From JABCPE02 sp963506915 (GTDB lineage Bacteria; Bacteroidota; Bacteroidia; Flavobacteriales; Weeksellaceae): DNA of 64,000 nt. The stretch lies in NCBI GenBank assembly GCA_963506915.1, contig CAUORE010000001.1:78759-142758 (forward strand), read 5' to 3'. The notes under the pieces were generated by a model. That model searched no databases, was not told the DNA's origin, and was given only the letters and a program-made list of their open reading frames with translations. Position 1 is the first letter of the stretch. The number at the start of each line of letters is the position of its first letter. The translations under genes were made by a program, and so were the position numbers. This document shows, in pieces, positions 15,839 to 24,917 of this stretch.

Positions 15839-17009
15839 ATTTTATTCTTAGAGACTCTTTGACAAGTTCTATCATTTTTGGGTCGCCTGTTTGTTTTCCT
15901 TTTTCATCGGAGAATTTCACAGTTGGTATCCATTCATCATTTGCGCCAAGAACTCCTGTGAGTTTCATCACGATATTCATCGGAGTGAGTCCTACATCAT
16001 TGGTCAGATTTGTTCCAATTCCGAAGGAAAGTCCCACTTTTCCTTGGCAGGCCTGTGTGATTTCGGAGATTTTCTCTAGATTAAGATTATCCGAGAAAAT
16101 AATGTATTTGAACAAAGGATTGATGCCGTGTTTTTCGTAGTGTTTGATGGTTTTTTCGGCGAAAGCTATCGGGTCGCCGCTGTCGTGTCTTACGCCATCG
16201 AAAAGTTTAGCAAATTTTTTATCAAACTGCTTGAAAAACACATCGGTAGTGTAAGTGTCCGAAAGCGCAACTCCCAAGTCGCCGCGATAAACATCCACCC
16301 AATGCTCCAGAGAAAGTGCATTTGCCATCTTAAAGCCATACTGCGCGCCATGGAACATGAACCACTCGTGGGCGTGCGTTCCGATAGGTTTCACGCCGTA
16401 TTTCATCGCAAAATGAACATTGGAAGAACCGATGAAATAGCTGTTAGAATCTTGGGTAAGAGCTCTCATTACTACATCGTGAACCTTGTAGGAATGCCTT
16501 CTTCGTGTCCCGAACTCCGCGAAATTTACTTTCAGTTCGATGAGGTTTTTGGCTTTTTCTAAGGTCTTTTGGGTGATTTCCTCATCGCCTTGGCGTTCCA
16601 TGTCGTTCATTTTGTAATAAAGTTCGCTGATGAGTGACAGTAGCGGCACTTCCCAAAGTATGGTTCTGTACCAGAGTCCTTCTACGGTCACTTCTAAATC
16701 GTTTCCTATTTGGCTGATTTTCACTTCGGAAGGGTCATAGTGGTATCCTTCTAAAAAGTCTAAATAAGGCAGATTTAGGTATGGACAATTTTTCTTTAAA
16801 AATTCTTTTTCAGCTTTGGTCAGCTGGAGTTTTGCCATTTCGTTGATGGCTTTTCTGAGGGCATCATCAAAGCCTTCTGGGAAGGAGTGTTTCCCTCGGT
16901 TGATGAATACATATTTTACTCTTGCATCTGGAAAGAGCTTTACCACAGCGCATTGCATGGTAAATTTGTAAAAATCATTGTCTAATATAGAGTTGAAAAC
17001 TACGCTCAT
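15837..17009 (-). CDS. pncB: nicotinate phosphoribosyltransferase
   Basis: 390 residues. It joins nicotinate to phosphoribosyl pyrophosphate with ATP use, giving nicotinate mononucleotide for NAD salvage. Family blocks are LDNDFYKFTMQ near the start, FAEFGTRRRHS near residue 165, IGTHAHEWFM near 210 with the His that becomes phosphorylated in the family, and VRHDSGDPIAF near 275 for PRPP binding. Length agrees with the family. It has its own terminator and lies divergent from a CPBP protease gene; the best upstream match is a one-off box TATTTTTA. Confidence 0.95.
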   Translation of the reverse strand: MSVVFNSILDNDFYKFTMQCAVVKLFPDARVKYVFINRGKHSFPEGFDDALRKAINEMAKLQLTKAEKEFLKKNCPYLNLPYLDFLEGYHYDPSEVKISQIGNDLEVTVEGLWYRTILWEVPLLSLISELYYKMNDMERQGDEEITQKTLEKAKNLIELKVNFAEFGTRRRHSYKVHDVVMRALTQDSNSYFIGSSNVHFAMKYGVKPIGTHAHEWFMFHGAQYGFKMANALSLEHWVDVYRGDLGVALSDTYTTDVFFKQFDKKFAKLFDGVRHDSGDPIAFAEKTIKHYEKHGINPLFKYIIFSDNLNLEKISEITQACQGKVGLSFGIGTNLTNDVGLTPMNIVMKLTGVLGANDEWIPTVKFSDEKGKQTGDPKMIELVKESLRIK

Positions 17010-17114
17010 TTTTTAAATTCATTAAAATTAAAGCCATAAAAATACGAAATTCTATTATTAAAATTGTCTTTAAAACAACAAATAATTAAATTCGCGTTGC
17101 TATTTGAATGAAAT

Positions 17115-17813
17115 ATGAAAAACCTGCTTAAGTTTTACTCATTATCAGAGATAAATTATAGACACAAATATCCTTTAATCGAGAAAATAAAATATTTTGC
17201 AAAGGGCATACTATTGTATTTTGTATTGCAGATTTGCGCTTTATTGCTAATGTTTTTGGTGGATGATTTCTTGATAAAGAAAATGGGTTTTGCTTCCGTT
17301 TTTAAATTAATGTTAGAAAGCCAAAAGAAAATAAAAGGATATTATGGTTTTTTCCTAGTTGTGATTTTAGGGCCTTTGGTAGAAGAGCTTATTTTTAGGT
17401 TGATTTTAGTCCCTAAGCGTAGAAATATCGCGATATTTACTTTTGTATTTTCGTTCTTGGTATTGAATAAAACTTATTATATTATCAAAATAGACTGGCT
17501 TTTGCTGGTGTCTTTGGTAGTGTCAGGACTGCTCTCTTTTCTTGTTTTTAATTTGCTGAAACGAAACCCTGAAATAGAAACAGCCATAGGGAAAAGACAG
17601 AAAATAATCACAATGATCTCTGTTGTCCTTTTTGGGTTGTTGCATATTGTTAATATAGAAAATCTGCATTGGGAACTGGCGCTGCTCTATCCTGTGTATG
17701 CTCTTCCGCAAATGATTTCAGGGTATGTTTGTTCTGTGCAGAGGCTGAAATTAGGTTTTGTCTGGGGATTGCTTTTTCATTCGATGAATAATTTAATGGT
17801 ATTTTTGAGATAA
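17115..17813 (+). CDS. CPBP family intramembrane metalloprotease
   Basis: 232 residues with about six hydrophobic spans. The first CPBP motif EELIFR near residue 92 (EExxxR) and later His motifs (FGLLHIVN near 175 and GLLFHSMNN near 220) supply the expected catalytic Glu and metal-binding His. The family includes CAAX-type proteases and self-immunity proteins of bacteriocin loci, but no peptide precursor gene is adjacent. The substrate is unknown. uvrC follows 81 bases later with its own promoter box. Confidence 0.85.
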   Translation: MKNLLKFYSLSEINYRHKYPLIEKIKYFAKGILLYFVLQICALLLMFLVDDFLIKKMGFASVFKLMLESQKKIKGYYGFFLVVILGPLVEELIFRLILVPKRRNIAIFTFVFSFLVLNKTYYIIKIDWLLLVSLVVSGLLSFLVFNLLKRNPEIETAIGKRQKIITMISVVLFGLLHIVNIENLHWELALLYPVYALPQMISGYVCSVQRLKLGFVWGLLFHSMNNLMVFLR

Positions 17814-17882
17814 AAATCAAAAAGGAAAATCAGATAAAATATCATAATGTTTGGTTTTTTGCTTGTTTAGAAAATTATTCTT

Positions 17883-17890
17883 TACTTTTG
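17883..17890 (+). promoter_or_regulatory. -7 box TACTTTTG of uvrC
   Basis: TACTTTTG ends only four bases before the GTG start of uvrC, so transcription would begin at or next to the start codon. Confidence 0.5.
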
Positions 17891-17894
17891 CTAT

Positions 17895-19685
17895 GTGCAT
17901 TCAGAATTAGAACTTCAGTTAAAAACATTACCTTCGGAGCCTGGTGTTTATCGTTATTACGATAAAAAGGGCGAGATTTTGTATGTGGGAAAGGCTAAAA
18001 ATCTGAAAAACAGGGTTCTATCTTATTTTAATAAAAGTCAGATCGGCTACAAAACCCGAATGATGGTTTCTAAAATCGTAAGGCTGGAAACCACCGTGGT
18101 TAATAGCGAATATGATGCGCTTCTTCTGGAAAACAACCTCATAAAAGAATATCAGCCTTTCTATAATATTCTGCTGAAAGATGACAAGTCCTATCCATGG
18201 ATTTGCATCAAAAAAGAGCCTTTTCCTCGGATTTTTTTAACGAGAAATGTCATCAAAGACGGCTCGGAATACTATGGGCCTTATGCGAAAGTAAAACAGG
18301 CAAAAACGCTGATAGAAGTTATCAAAAACATCTATAAACTCAGAACTTGCAGCCTAAATCTCGCTCCCGAAAAGATAAAAGAAGGGAAATATAAAGTCTG
18401 TCTGGAATATCACATTAAAAACTGTGCCGGCCCTTGCGAAGGGCTAGAATCTGAGGAAGAATATGCCCAAAAGCTAAATGCCATTCGTGGGATTATCAAA
18501 GGCGAATTCAAGGCAGCGAGGGAATATTTAGAAGCTGAAATGTACAACTACGCCGCAAAACTGGAATTTGAAAATGCCCAGCAGAGCAAGGAGAAATTAC
18601 AGATTTTAGAAAATTACCAGACTCATACCACTATCGTGAGTTCCAATATAAACGATGTGGATGTCTTCGGTATTATCAGTGATGAAGCGGCGGCTTATGT
18701 CAATTATTTCAAAATTAAAAACGGTTCTATTATTCAGTCCTACACCACAGAAATCAAAAAAATGCTGGACGAGACCGATGAAGAAATATTAGAAGAAGCC
18801 CTGATAGAGATTAGGAATAAATTTAATTCTACTTCTACGGAAATTTTTCTTCCGTTTCATCTCAATATAGAAATTCCACATGTGAAGCTCATAGTCCCTA
18901 AACTGGGCGACAAAAAGCGTATCGTAGAGCTTTCCGAGAAAAATGCAATGGAATACCGCGTGGAAAAACTCAAGCAGGTGCAGATAGTAGATCCAGAGAG
19001 GCATACCAACCGCATCATGGCGGAGATGAAAAAACTCCTCAGACTTCCCGAAGAGCCGCGCCATATAGAAGGTTTTGACAATTCTAATATTCAAGGGACC
19101 AATCCCGTTTCGGCGTGTGTGGTTTTCAAAGATGGGAAACCCAGCAAGGCGGATTATCGGATTTTTCATGTGAAAACCGTGGAAGGGCCGAATGATTTCG
19201 CTACGATGGAAGAAGTCATCTATCGCCGATACAGCAGACTTTTGGATGAGGGCGAACCACTGCCGCAGCTCATTTTGATAGACGGAGGAAAAGGTCAGCT
19301 CAGTTCCGCAGTGAAAAGCCTGAAACTCCTCGGGCTGTATGGGAAAATTTCCATTATCGGGATAGCGAAAAGATTGGAAGAAATCTTCTTTCCCGAAGAC
19401 CCAGTTCCATTGTATTTGGATAAAAAATCTGAGACTTTGAAGGTTCTGCAGAAGGTTCGGGACGAGTCGCACCGTTTCGGTGTAAAGCATCACCGCACGA
19501 GAAGGAAAAATTCTACAATAAAATCAGAATTGGAGGAAATCCCTGGCGTGGGCGAAAAAACCATCCAGCAACTTTTATCTAAATTAAAATCCGTAAAAAG
19601 AATAAAAGAAGCCTCACTGGAAACGCTGGAAGAGATTTTAGGAAAATCCAAGGCAAAAGCAGTTTGGGAGCATTTTAACAGCTAA
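17895..19685 (+). CDS. uvrC: UvrABC system protein C
   Basis: 596 residues, the subunit that makes both cuts around a DNA lesion in nucleotide excision repair. The GIY-YIG domain occupies residues 12-92 (GVYRYYDKKGEILYVGKAKNL), a UVR helical pair for UvrB binding lies near 200-235, the RNase H-like nuclease core includes EGFDNSNIQG near 395 and IDGGKGQL near 460, and two helix-hairpin-helix units end the protein (IPGVGEKT near 550). The reading starts at GTG; an ATG two bases upstream is out of frame, and no in-frame ATG exists before the GIY-YIG domain. Confidence 0.95.
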   Translation: MHSELELQLKTLPSEPGVYRYYDKKGEILYVGKAKNLKNRVLSYFNKSQIGYKTRMMVSKIVRLETTVVNSEYDALLLENNLIKEYQPFYNILLKDDKSYPWICIKKEPFPRIFLTRNVIKDGSEYYGPYAKVKQAKTLIEVIKNIYKLRTCSLNLAPEKIKEGKYKVCLEYHIKNCAGPCEGLESEEEYAQKLNAIRGIIKGEFKAAREYLEAEMYNYAAKLEFENAQQSKEKLQILENYQTHTTIVSSNINDVDVFGIISDEAAAYVNYFKIKNGSIIQSYTTEIKKMLDETDEEILEEALIEIRNKFNSTSTEIFLPFHLNIEIPHVKLIVPKLGDKKRIVELSEKNAMEYRVEKLKQVQIVDPERHTNRIMAEMKKLLRLPEEPRHIEGFDNSNIQGTNPVSACVVFKDGKPSKADYRIFHVKTVEGPNDFATMEEVIYRRYSRLLDEGEPLPQLILIDGGKGQLSSAVKSLKLLGLYGKISIIGIAKRLEEIFFPEDPVPLYLDKKSETLKVLQKVRDESHRFGVKHHRTRRKNSTIKSELEEIPGVGEKTIQQLLSKLKSVKRIKEASLETLEEILGKSKAKAVWEHFNS

Positions 19686-19701
19686 AAAAGATTGAATAAA
19701 G

Positions 19702-19742
19702 TTCCTAATTTTTGCTCGTAAAAGCGGAATTAGGAAATTTTG
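19702..19742 (+). terminator. terminator of uvrC
   Basis: A hairpin with outer nine-base arms (19702-19710 and 19728-19736) and an inner GCT/AGC pair is followed by ATTTTG. The T run is short. Confidence 0.6.
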
Positions 19743-19788
19743 TCGTATTAAAAATATCATTTTTAAATCATTTTTCGGAAATTTTGTC
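19733..19788 (+). repeat. 12-base direct repeat upstream of clpB
   Basis: GGAAATTTTGTC occurs at 19733-19744 and again at 19777-19788, 44 bases apart, between uvrC and clpB. The first copy overlaps the uvrC terminator. Confidence 0.5.
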
Positions 19789-19852
19789 TTGTTTTATGTA
19801 ATAGAATGGTTTTTGCAATTTAGATTTCAGATAACTTTTAAAATAAAAAATT

Positions 19853-22441
19853 ATGAATCTAAATCAATATACCGTAAAATCACAAGAAGCCATCCAAAAA
19901 GCACAACAGATTGCTTTGGATTTTGGCAACCAGAGTATAGAGCCTCAGCATCTATTGGAAGGGATTTTCCAAGTGGATGAGAATATCTCGGCTTTTCTAA
20001 TGAAAAAAGCAGAAGCCGACCTTAACTTGATAAGACAAAGAAATAGAGAATCTTTGGAAAGCCTCCCAAAAGTGGAAGGCGGAAATATTTACCTTTCTCA
20101 AAGTGCCAGCAAAGTCCTTCTGGAAGCGCCTAATATCGCTAAAAGAATGGGCGATGAGTATGTGACTTTGGAGCATATCTGGCTGGCGTTATTAGAGGTG
20201 AGTTCTTCCGTTTCACAGATGTTGAAAGACATGGGCGTGACCAAATCCCTTTTGGAAGGAGGAATCAAGGAACTTAGAAAAGGTTCAAAAGCAACTTCGG
20301 CAAGTTCCGAAGAAACTTACCAATCGCTTAATAAATACGCTAAAAACTTCAATGAACTGGCAGCCGAAGGGAAATTAGACCCAGTAATCGGGCGAGATGA
20401 AGAAATCCGAAGAGTGCTGCAGATTCTTTCGCGAAGAACCAAGAACAACCCTATTCTCATCGGTGAGCCAGGCGTGGGTAAAACTGCCATCGCCGAAGGA
20501 ATAGCCCATAGAATCATCAGTGGAGATGTTCCAGAAAACTTGATGGACAAAACGCTCTATTCACTTGATATGGGAGCATTGATTGCAGGTGCGAAATACA
20601 AAGGAGAGTTCGAAGAAAGACTAAAATCTGTAGTAAATGAAGTGGTAAAATCTGATGGGCAGATTATCCTTTTCATCGATGAAATTCACACCCTTGTAGG
20701 AGCAGGCGGCGGCGAGGGAGCGATGGATGCTGCGAATATCCTAAAACCAGCTTTGGCGAGAGGAGAGCTTCGTTCTATCGGTGCGACAACGCTTAACGAG
20801 TATCAAAAATACTTTGAGAAAGACAAAGCTCTGGAACGCCGTTTCCAAAAAGTAATGGTGGAAGAGCCAGACACAGAATCAGCGATTTCTATTCTTCGCG
20901 GAATCAAAGACAAATATGAATTCCACCACAAGATTAGAATAAAAGATGAAGCCATCATCGCGGCGGTAGAAATGTCCCAGCGATATATTTCAGATAGATT
21001 TTTACCAGACAAAGCCATTGACCTAATCGATGAAGCTTCTGCAAAATTAAGAATGGAAATCAACTCCAAACCAGAGGAATTGGATGTTTTAGACAGAAAA
21101 CTTATGCAGATGGAGATAGAGCTGGCGGCGATTTCCAGAGAGGGCAACCAGACTAAAATAGACCATCTGAAGGAAGATATTGCGAAAATCACTGAGGAAC
21201 GAAACCAAATCAACGCAAAATGGCTCAGCGAAAAGCAGAAATCCGAGGATTTGACTCAGATTAAAAAAGATATTGAAAGCCTGAAATTAGAAGCTGAAAG
21301 AGCTCAGCGTATGGGTGATTATGCAAAAGTTTCGGAGATACAATATGGAAAACTTCGCGAAAAGGAGGACGAGCTTCAAAAACTGGAATTGGCGATGCAG
21401 AATCAGCAGAATGAGCTTGTAAAAGAGGAAGTTACCGCAGAAAATATCTCTGAAGTAGTGGCGAAATGGACAGGAATTCCAGTGACTAAGCTACTTCAGT
21501 CCGAAAGAGAAAAACTGCTTCATTTGGAAGATGAACTCCACAAAAGAGTAGTAGGGCAAGAAGAAGCGATACAATCCGTGGCCGATGCTATCCGCAGAAA
21601 CAGAGCAGGGCTGAATGATGAGAAAAAACCTATTGGGTCTTTCCTTTTCCTTGGAACTACGGGAGTTGGTAAAACCGAGTTAGCGAAAGCCTTGGCGGAG
21701 TTCTTATTTGATGATGAAAATAATATGACCCGTATCGATATGTCTGAATATCAGGAGAAACACTCCGTTTCTAGATTGGTAGGAGCGCCTCCAGGGTATG
21801 TAGGCTATGATGAGGGCGGACAGCTGACCGAAGCGGTGAGAAGAAGACCATATTCTGTGGTGCTTCTGGATGAGGTAGAAAAGGCGCATCCAGATGTGTT
21901 TAATACCTTGCTTCAAGTGTTGGATGACGGGCGATTGACAGACAACAAAGGTCGCGTGGTGAATTTTAAAAATACGATTATCATCATGACATCTAACCTT
22001 GGTTCTCATATCATTCAAGAGAATTTTGAGAAAATTAATGAAAGTAATTTAACTGAAATCGTAGAAAAAACCAAAGAAGAAGTATTTGATCTGTTGAAAC
22101 AAACTCTACGACCAGAGTTCCTCAACAGAATAGATGAAACGGTGCTGTTCCAACCATTGAACTACAATGAAATCGGAAAAATCGTTCAGTTCCAACTAAG
22201 AGGAATCAACAAAATGCTGGAAAGCAGAAATATCATCTTGACTGCAACACAGGAAGCGATAGATTTCATTCTGAAAAAAGGCTACGACCCAGCATTTGGA
22301 GCTAGACCGCTGAAACGAGTAGTGCAGCAGGAAGTTCTGAATAAACTCTCAAAAGAGATTTTGGCTGGAAATATAAAAGAAGGCGAGAGAGTGACTGTAG
22401 ATTGTTTTGATAACAAGCTGGTTTTCAGACCTGCAGAGTAA
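19853..22441 (+). CDS. clpB: ATP-dependent chaperone ClpB
   Basis: 862 residues, a hexameric AAA+ disaggregase that works with DnaK to recover aggregated proteins after heat shock. The N-terminal Clp repeat domain covers residues 1-145. The first AAA module has Walker A GEPGVGKTA near 204 and Walker B LFIDEIHTL near 275. A long coiled-coil middle domain lies about 400-520 (ELAAISREG to LEAERAQRMGDYAK). The second AAA module has GTTGVGKTE near 600, and the C-terminal block PAFGARPLKR is typical. No ClpP-binding loop is seen. TTTG at 19806-19809 and TAACTTTT near 19830 are a weak promoter candidate; no CIRCE element is present. Confidence 0.97.
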   Translation: MNLNQYTVKSQEAIQKAQQIALDFGNQSIEPQHLLEGIFQVDENISAFLMKKAEADLNLIRQRNRESLESLPKVEGGNIYLSQSASKVLLEAPNIAKRMGDEYVTLEHIWLALLEVSSSVSQMLKDMGVTKSLLEGGIKELRKGSKATSASSEETYQSLNKYAKNFNELAAEGKLDPVIGRDEEIRRVLQILSRRTKNNPILIGEPGVGKTAIAEGIAHRIISGDVPENLMDKTLYSLDMGALIAGAKYKGEFEERLKSVVNEVVKSDGQIILFIDEIHTLVGAGGGEGAMDAANILKPALARGELRSIGATTLNEYQKYFEKDKALERRFQKVMVEEPDTESAISILRGIKDKYEFHHKIRIKDEAIIAAVEMSQRYISDRFLPDKAIDLIDEASAKLRMEINSKPEELDVLDRKLMQMEIELAAISREGNQTKIDHLKEDIAKITEERNQINAKWLSEKQKSEDLTQIKKDIESLKLEAERAQRMGDYAKVSEIQYGKLREKEDELQKLELAMQNQQNELVKEEVTAENISEVVAKWTGIPVTKLLQSEREKLLHLEDELHKRVVGQEEAIQSVADAIRRNRAGLNDEKKPIGSFLFLGTTGVGKTELAKALAEFLFDDENNMTRIDMSEYQEKHSVSRLVGAPPGYVGYDEGGQLTEAVRRRPYSVVLLDEVEKAHPDVFNTLLQVLDDGRLTDNKGRVVNFKNTIIIMTSNLGSHIIQENFEKINESNLTEIVEKTKEEVFDLLKQTLRPEFLNRIDETVLFQPLNYNEIGKIVQFQLRGINKMLESRNIILTATQEAIDFILKKGYDPAFGARPLKRVVQQEVLNKLSKEILAGNIKEGERVTVDCFDNKLVFRPAE

Positions 22442-22482
22442 TTGTTATAATGTTATAAAGACCATTTAGACCTGCCGAATAA
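22424..22482 (+). repeat. clpB: duplicated echo of the clpB gene end
   Basis: The last six codons of clpB (22424-22441, reading FRPAE then stop) recur at 22465-22482 with only four differences, and the second copy also spells FRPAE then stop. The spacing is 41 bases. Confidence 0.6.
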
Positions 22483-22536
22483 TCCAACCTTGTTATTGAT
22501 CTTTTTCATAGAATCCTTATAGCGGGTCTAAATGGT
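22461..22536. repeat. 15-base inverted repeat downstream of clpB
   Basis: Arms at 22461-22475 and 22522-22536 are complementary at 14 of 15 positions around a 46-base loop. The left arm overlaps the echo of the clpB end. No T run follows. Confidence 0.6.
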
Positions 22537-22562
22537 TATTTTAAATGTGTAAATCCAAAAAT

Positions 22563-22592
22563 AAAATCCTTCAAATTTGAAGGATTTTTGTT
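22563..22592. terminator. terminator of clpB
   Basis: A 26-base perfect palindrome with A and T tails (22563-22588), followed by TG. It suits termination in both directions. Confidence 0.8.
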
Positions 22593-22620
22593 GTTAGAAA
22601 TGTCTTTGCTAATAAATCAG

Positions 22621-22650
22621 AAAATCAAGTCTCAAAGGCTTGATTTTTTT
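22621..22650 (+). terminator. second hairpin terminator before gpsA
   Basis: Nine-base arms (22621-22629 and 22639-22647) with a nine-base loop and a seven-T run, directly before the gpsA -7 box. With the hairpin at 22563 it forms a tandem terminator. Confidence 0.75.
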
Positions 22651-22653
22651 CTT

Positions 22654-22661
22654 TACCTTTG
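22654..22661 (+). promoter_or_regulatory. -7 box TACCTTTG of gpsA
   Basis: TACCTTTG ends eight bases before the first ATG (22670) and 20 bases before the second in-frame ATG (22682). The leader is very short if the first ATG is used. Confidence 0.6.
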
Positions 22662-22669
22662 TCATTTAA

Positions 22670-23686
22670 ATGAAAAACGATATGACTGAGAACAAAAATT
22701 TACCAAAAGTAGGTGTTATTGGGAGTGGTAGTTTCGCCACCGCAGTAGTAAAAATGCTGATGGAAAACTGCGAAAAAGTTCATTGGCTGCTTCGTAATGA
22801 CGGTACAAGGGAGGCTTTGGTTTCACAAGGGAGCAATCCGCACTATCTCACGGCAGTGAAATTTAACCCAGATCGATTGGTTTTGACAATGGATATCAAT
22901 GAGCTGGTGACAGCCTGCGATGTGATTATTCTAGCAACGCCATCTATCTATTTGGCGGATACCATAGAAAAGATGACTTGTGATTATTCAGGGAAGATAT
23001 TTGCTTCAGTGATTAAAGGAATTGTTCCAAAACATAATGATATTGTAGCGAATTATCTCCGTGACACTTTTAATATAGGATATAGAAACCAAGCAGTTCT
23101 TGCAGGGCCGTGCCACGCTGAAGAAGTTGCCATGGAGCGATTGTCTTTCCTTACAGTGGCAGCTGCCAGCAAGGAAACCACTCAGATACTGAGCGACTTG
23201 TTGTCTTCACGATATATCAGAATTAACCAAAGTAATGATATTCTGGGTAATGAGTACAGCGCAGTCCTCAAAAATATCTATGCCATAGGCGCAGGAATGG
23301 CCAATGGGCTGGGCTATGGGGATAATTTCCAAGCGGTATATATTTCTAATGCCGTTCGGGAGCTGGAAAGAATTCTAGATGCGGTATATCCAGAGCCAAG
23401 AGATGTCAATGAAAGTTCGTACATCGGGGATTTGCTCGTTACGGCGTACTCGTTGTTCAGTAGAAACAGAATGTTTGGGAACTACATTGGGAAGGGCTAC
23501 ACCGTGAAATCTGCTATTCAATCCATGAGCATGGTGGCAGAGGGCTACTACGCTACTAACGGAATTTATCAGATTATTAAAAACAATAAGATAGATGCTC
23601 CTATCGTGCAGCATATTTATAGAATCCTTTACGAAGAAAAAAACTGCGAAGAAGAATTTACAAAACTTGTTCAAAAGCTAAACTAA
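22670..23686 (+). CDS. gpsA: NAD(P)H-dependent glycerol-3-phosphate dehydrogenase
   Basis: 338 residues. It reduces dihydroxyacetone phosphate to sn-glycerol 3-phosphate, the backbone of phospholipids. The Rossmann motif VGVIGSGSFATAVVKML is near residue 13, AGPCHAEEVA near 145, and the catalytic region EYSAVLKNIYAIGAGMANGL with the active Lys near 205. The second in-frame ATG (22682) is an alternative start, giving 334 residues, and leaves more room for a leader. A 90-residue gene begins one base after the stop. Confidence 0.94.
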   Translation: MKNDMTENKNLPKVGVIGSGSFATAVVKMLMENCEKVHWLLRNDGTREALVSQGSNPHYLTAVKFNPDRLVLTMDINELVTACDVIILATPSIYLADTIEKMTCDYSGKIFASVIKGIVPKHNDIVANYLRDTFNIGYRNQAVLAGPCHAEEVAMERLSFLTVAAASKETTQILSDLLSSRYIRINQSNDILGNEYSAVLKNIYAIGAGMANGLGYGDNFQAVYISNAVRELERILDAVYPEPRDVNESSYIGDLLVTAYSLFSRNRMFGNYIGKGYTVKSAIQSMSMVAEGYYATNGIYQIIKNNKIDAPIVQHIYRILYEEKNCEEEFTKLVQKLN

Positions 23687-23687
23687 A

Positions 23688-23960
23688 ATGAAAGAATACA
23701 TAGAATACAACACTAAACAGGGCATAACTGACCTGCTGTCCGAAATAGAACTAGACGACGAAAAAGGCTGGGTAGAAGGAATGCACAAAGGAGAAATGAT
23801 AGCTTCTGTCAAACTTCCTAATAATAATTTTAATTATAATGAAAATGGCGAGCTGGTGGAGGAGTATTCATCCCAGAAATATCTAAGAGTAGATTATCTG
23901 GCGAGTCTCAGACCTGTGAGTTTTGATTTTAAAATCGTGGCGTATAGATTTTTGGATTAG
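23688..23960 (+). CDS. small cytosolic protein of unknown function
   Basis: 90 residues, no signal peptide or membrane span, acidic. It opens with MKEYIEYNTKQGITDLLSEIELDDEKGW and contains an Asn-rich loop near residue 46. It starts one base after the gpsA stop codon, so it is almost certainly co-transcribed with gpsA. I recognise no family and give no function. Confidence 0.6.
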   Translation: MKEYIEYNTKQGITDLLSEIELDDEKGWVEGMHKGEMIASVKLPNNNFNYNENGELVEEYSSQKYLRVDYLASLRPVSFDFKIVAYRFLD

Positions 23961-24002
23961 ATGAATTTTTATTTTGACCATATTTAAGGAATAATAACTA
24001 AA

Positions 24003-24917
24003 ATGAATCAATCGAAAAAAGGATTTATCTATACTACTATTGGTGCTACACTGTGGGGTATAAATGGGGCTTTTGCGGAGTTTTTGTTTTTGCATAAAGG
24101 GGTAACTTCTGACTGGCTGACACCTTACAGACTTTTGCTGGCGGGCGTTTTTTTGCTGGTTTATCTTTACGCAAAGGATAAAAATAAAATCTTTGATATT
24201 TTTAGAAATACTAAAGATTTGATAAGGGTTTTTGTCTTCGGGGTTTTTGGTATGCTGGGGACACAGTATACCTATTTCACTACGATACAGCATTCTAATG
24301 CAGGCATTGCCACGGTGCTTCAGTATTTTGGACCTACGCTTATTTTGCTTTATGTTTGTTTTAAAGAAAAAAGAAAACCGAAGCCTTATGAGGTGGTTGT
24401 TTTGTTTTTATCTCTTTTGGGAGTGTTTATTCTGGCTACACATGGAGATATGAACACATTGAAGGTTTCTTCTGTGGCTCTGTTTTGGGGAATGCTCTCG
24501 GCAATTACTTTGGTTATATACACGGTGCAGCCAGCAGAGATTTTAAAGAAATATGGAACGGCGGTGGTGATCGCATGGGGAATGTTCATCGGTGGAATTG
24601 CACTTTCTATCACAGCGAAGCCATGGGAACAGTCGGTGAAAGTGGATATCGTAGTAATTGTATTTTTATTACTGATTGTCCTTTTGGGAAGTATCTTTGC
24701 GTTTCTGTTTTATCTGTCAGGTGTAGGAATCATAGGACCTACAAAAGCAAGTATGATAGCCTGTATAGAACCTGTGGTGGCAACGATATGTTCTGTAGTA
24801 TTTTTAGGAAATCCTTTTTCCTTCTTGGATGCGATAGGATTTGCTTTTATCTTGTCCACGGTGTTTATTGTAGCATATATTTCGGATAGAGAAAATAAAA
24901 AAAATACCACTCAATAA
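24003..24917 (+). CDS. EamA family (drug/metabolite) transporter
   Basis: 304 residues with ten predicted membrane spans in two EamA repeats of about 140 residues each. The first repeat starts GFIYTTIGATLWGINGAFAEF, and the second near residue 155 (SVALFWGMLSAITLVIYTVQP). GIATVLQYFGPTLI in repeat one and GPTKASMIACIEPVVATI in repeat two are the usual conserved positions. The substrate is not predictable; relatives export amino acids, purines or drugs. The stop codon lies inside the loop of a bidirectional terminator. Confidence 0.88.
   Translation: MNQSKKGFIYTTIGATLWGINGAFAEFLFLHKGVTSDWLTPYRLLLAGVFLLVYLYAKDKNKIFDIFRNTKDLIRVFVFGVFGMLGTQYTYFTTIQHSNAGIATVLQYFGPTLILLYVCFKEKRKPKPYEVVVLFLSLLGVFILATHGDMNTLKVSSVALFWGMLSAITLVIYTVQPAEILKKYGTAVVIAWGMFIGGIALSITAKPWEQSVKVDIVVIVFLLLIVLLGSIFAFLFYLSGVGIIGPTKASMIACIEPVVATICSVVFLGNPFSFLDAIGFAFILSTVFIVAYISDRENKKNTTQ

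Noticed and set aside
18789..19493. 234-codon minus-strand ORF inside uvrC
   Set aside because: Shadow of uvrC; protein is rich in Phe and His with no family features.
22442..22669. Possible tRNA or other RNA gene in the longest gap
   Set aside because: No cloverleaf or known RNA shape is seen; two terminators and repeats fill it.
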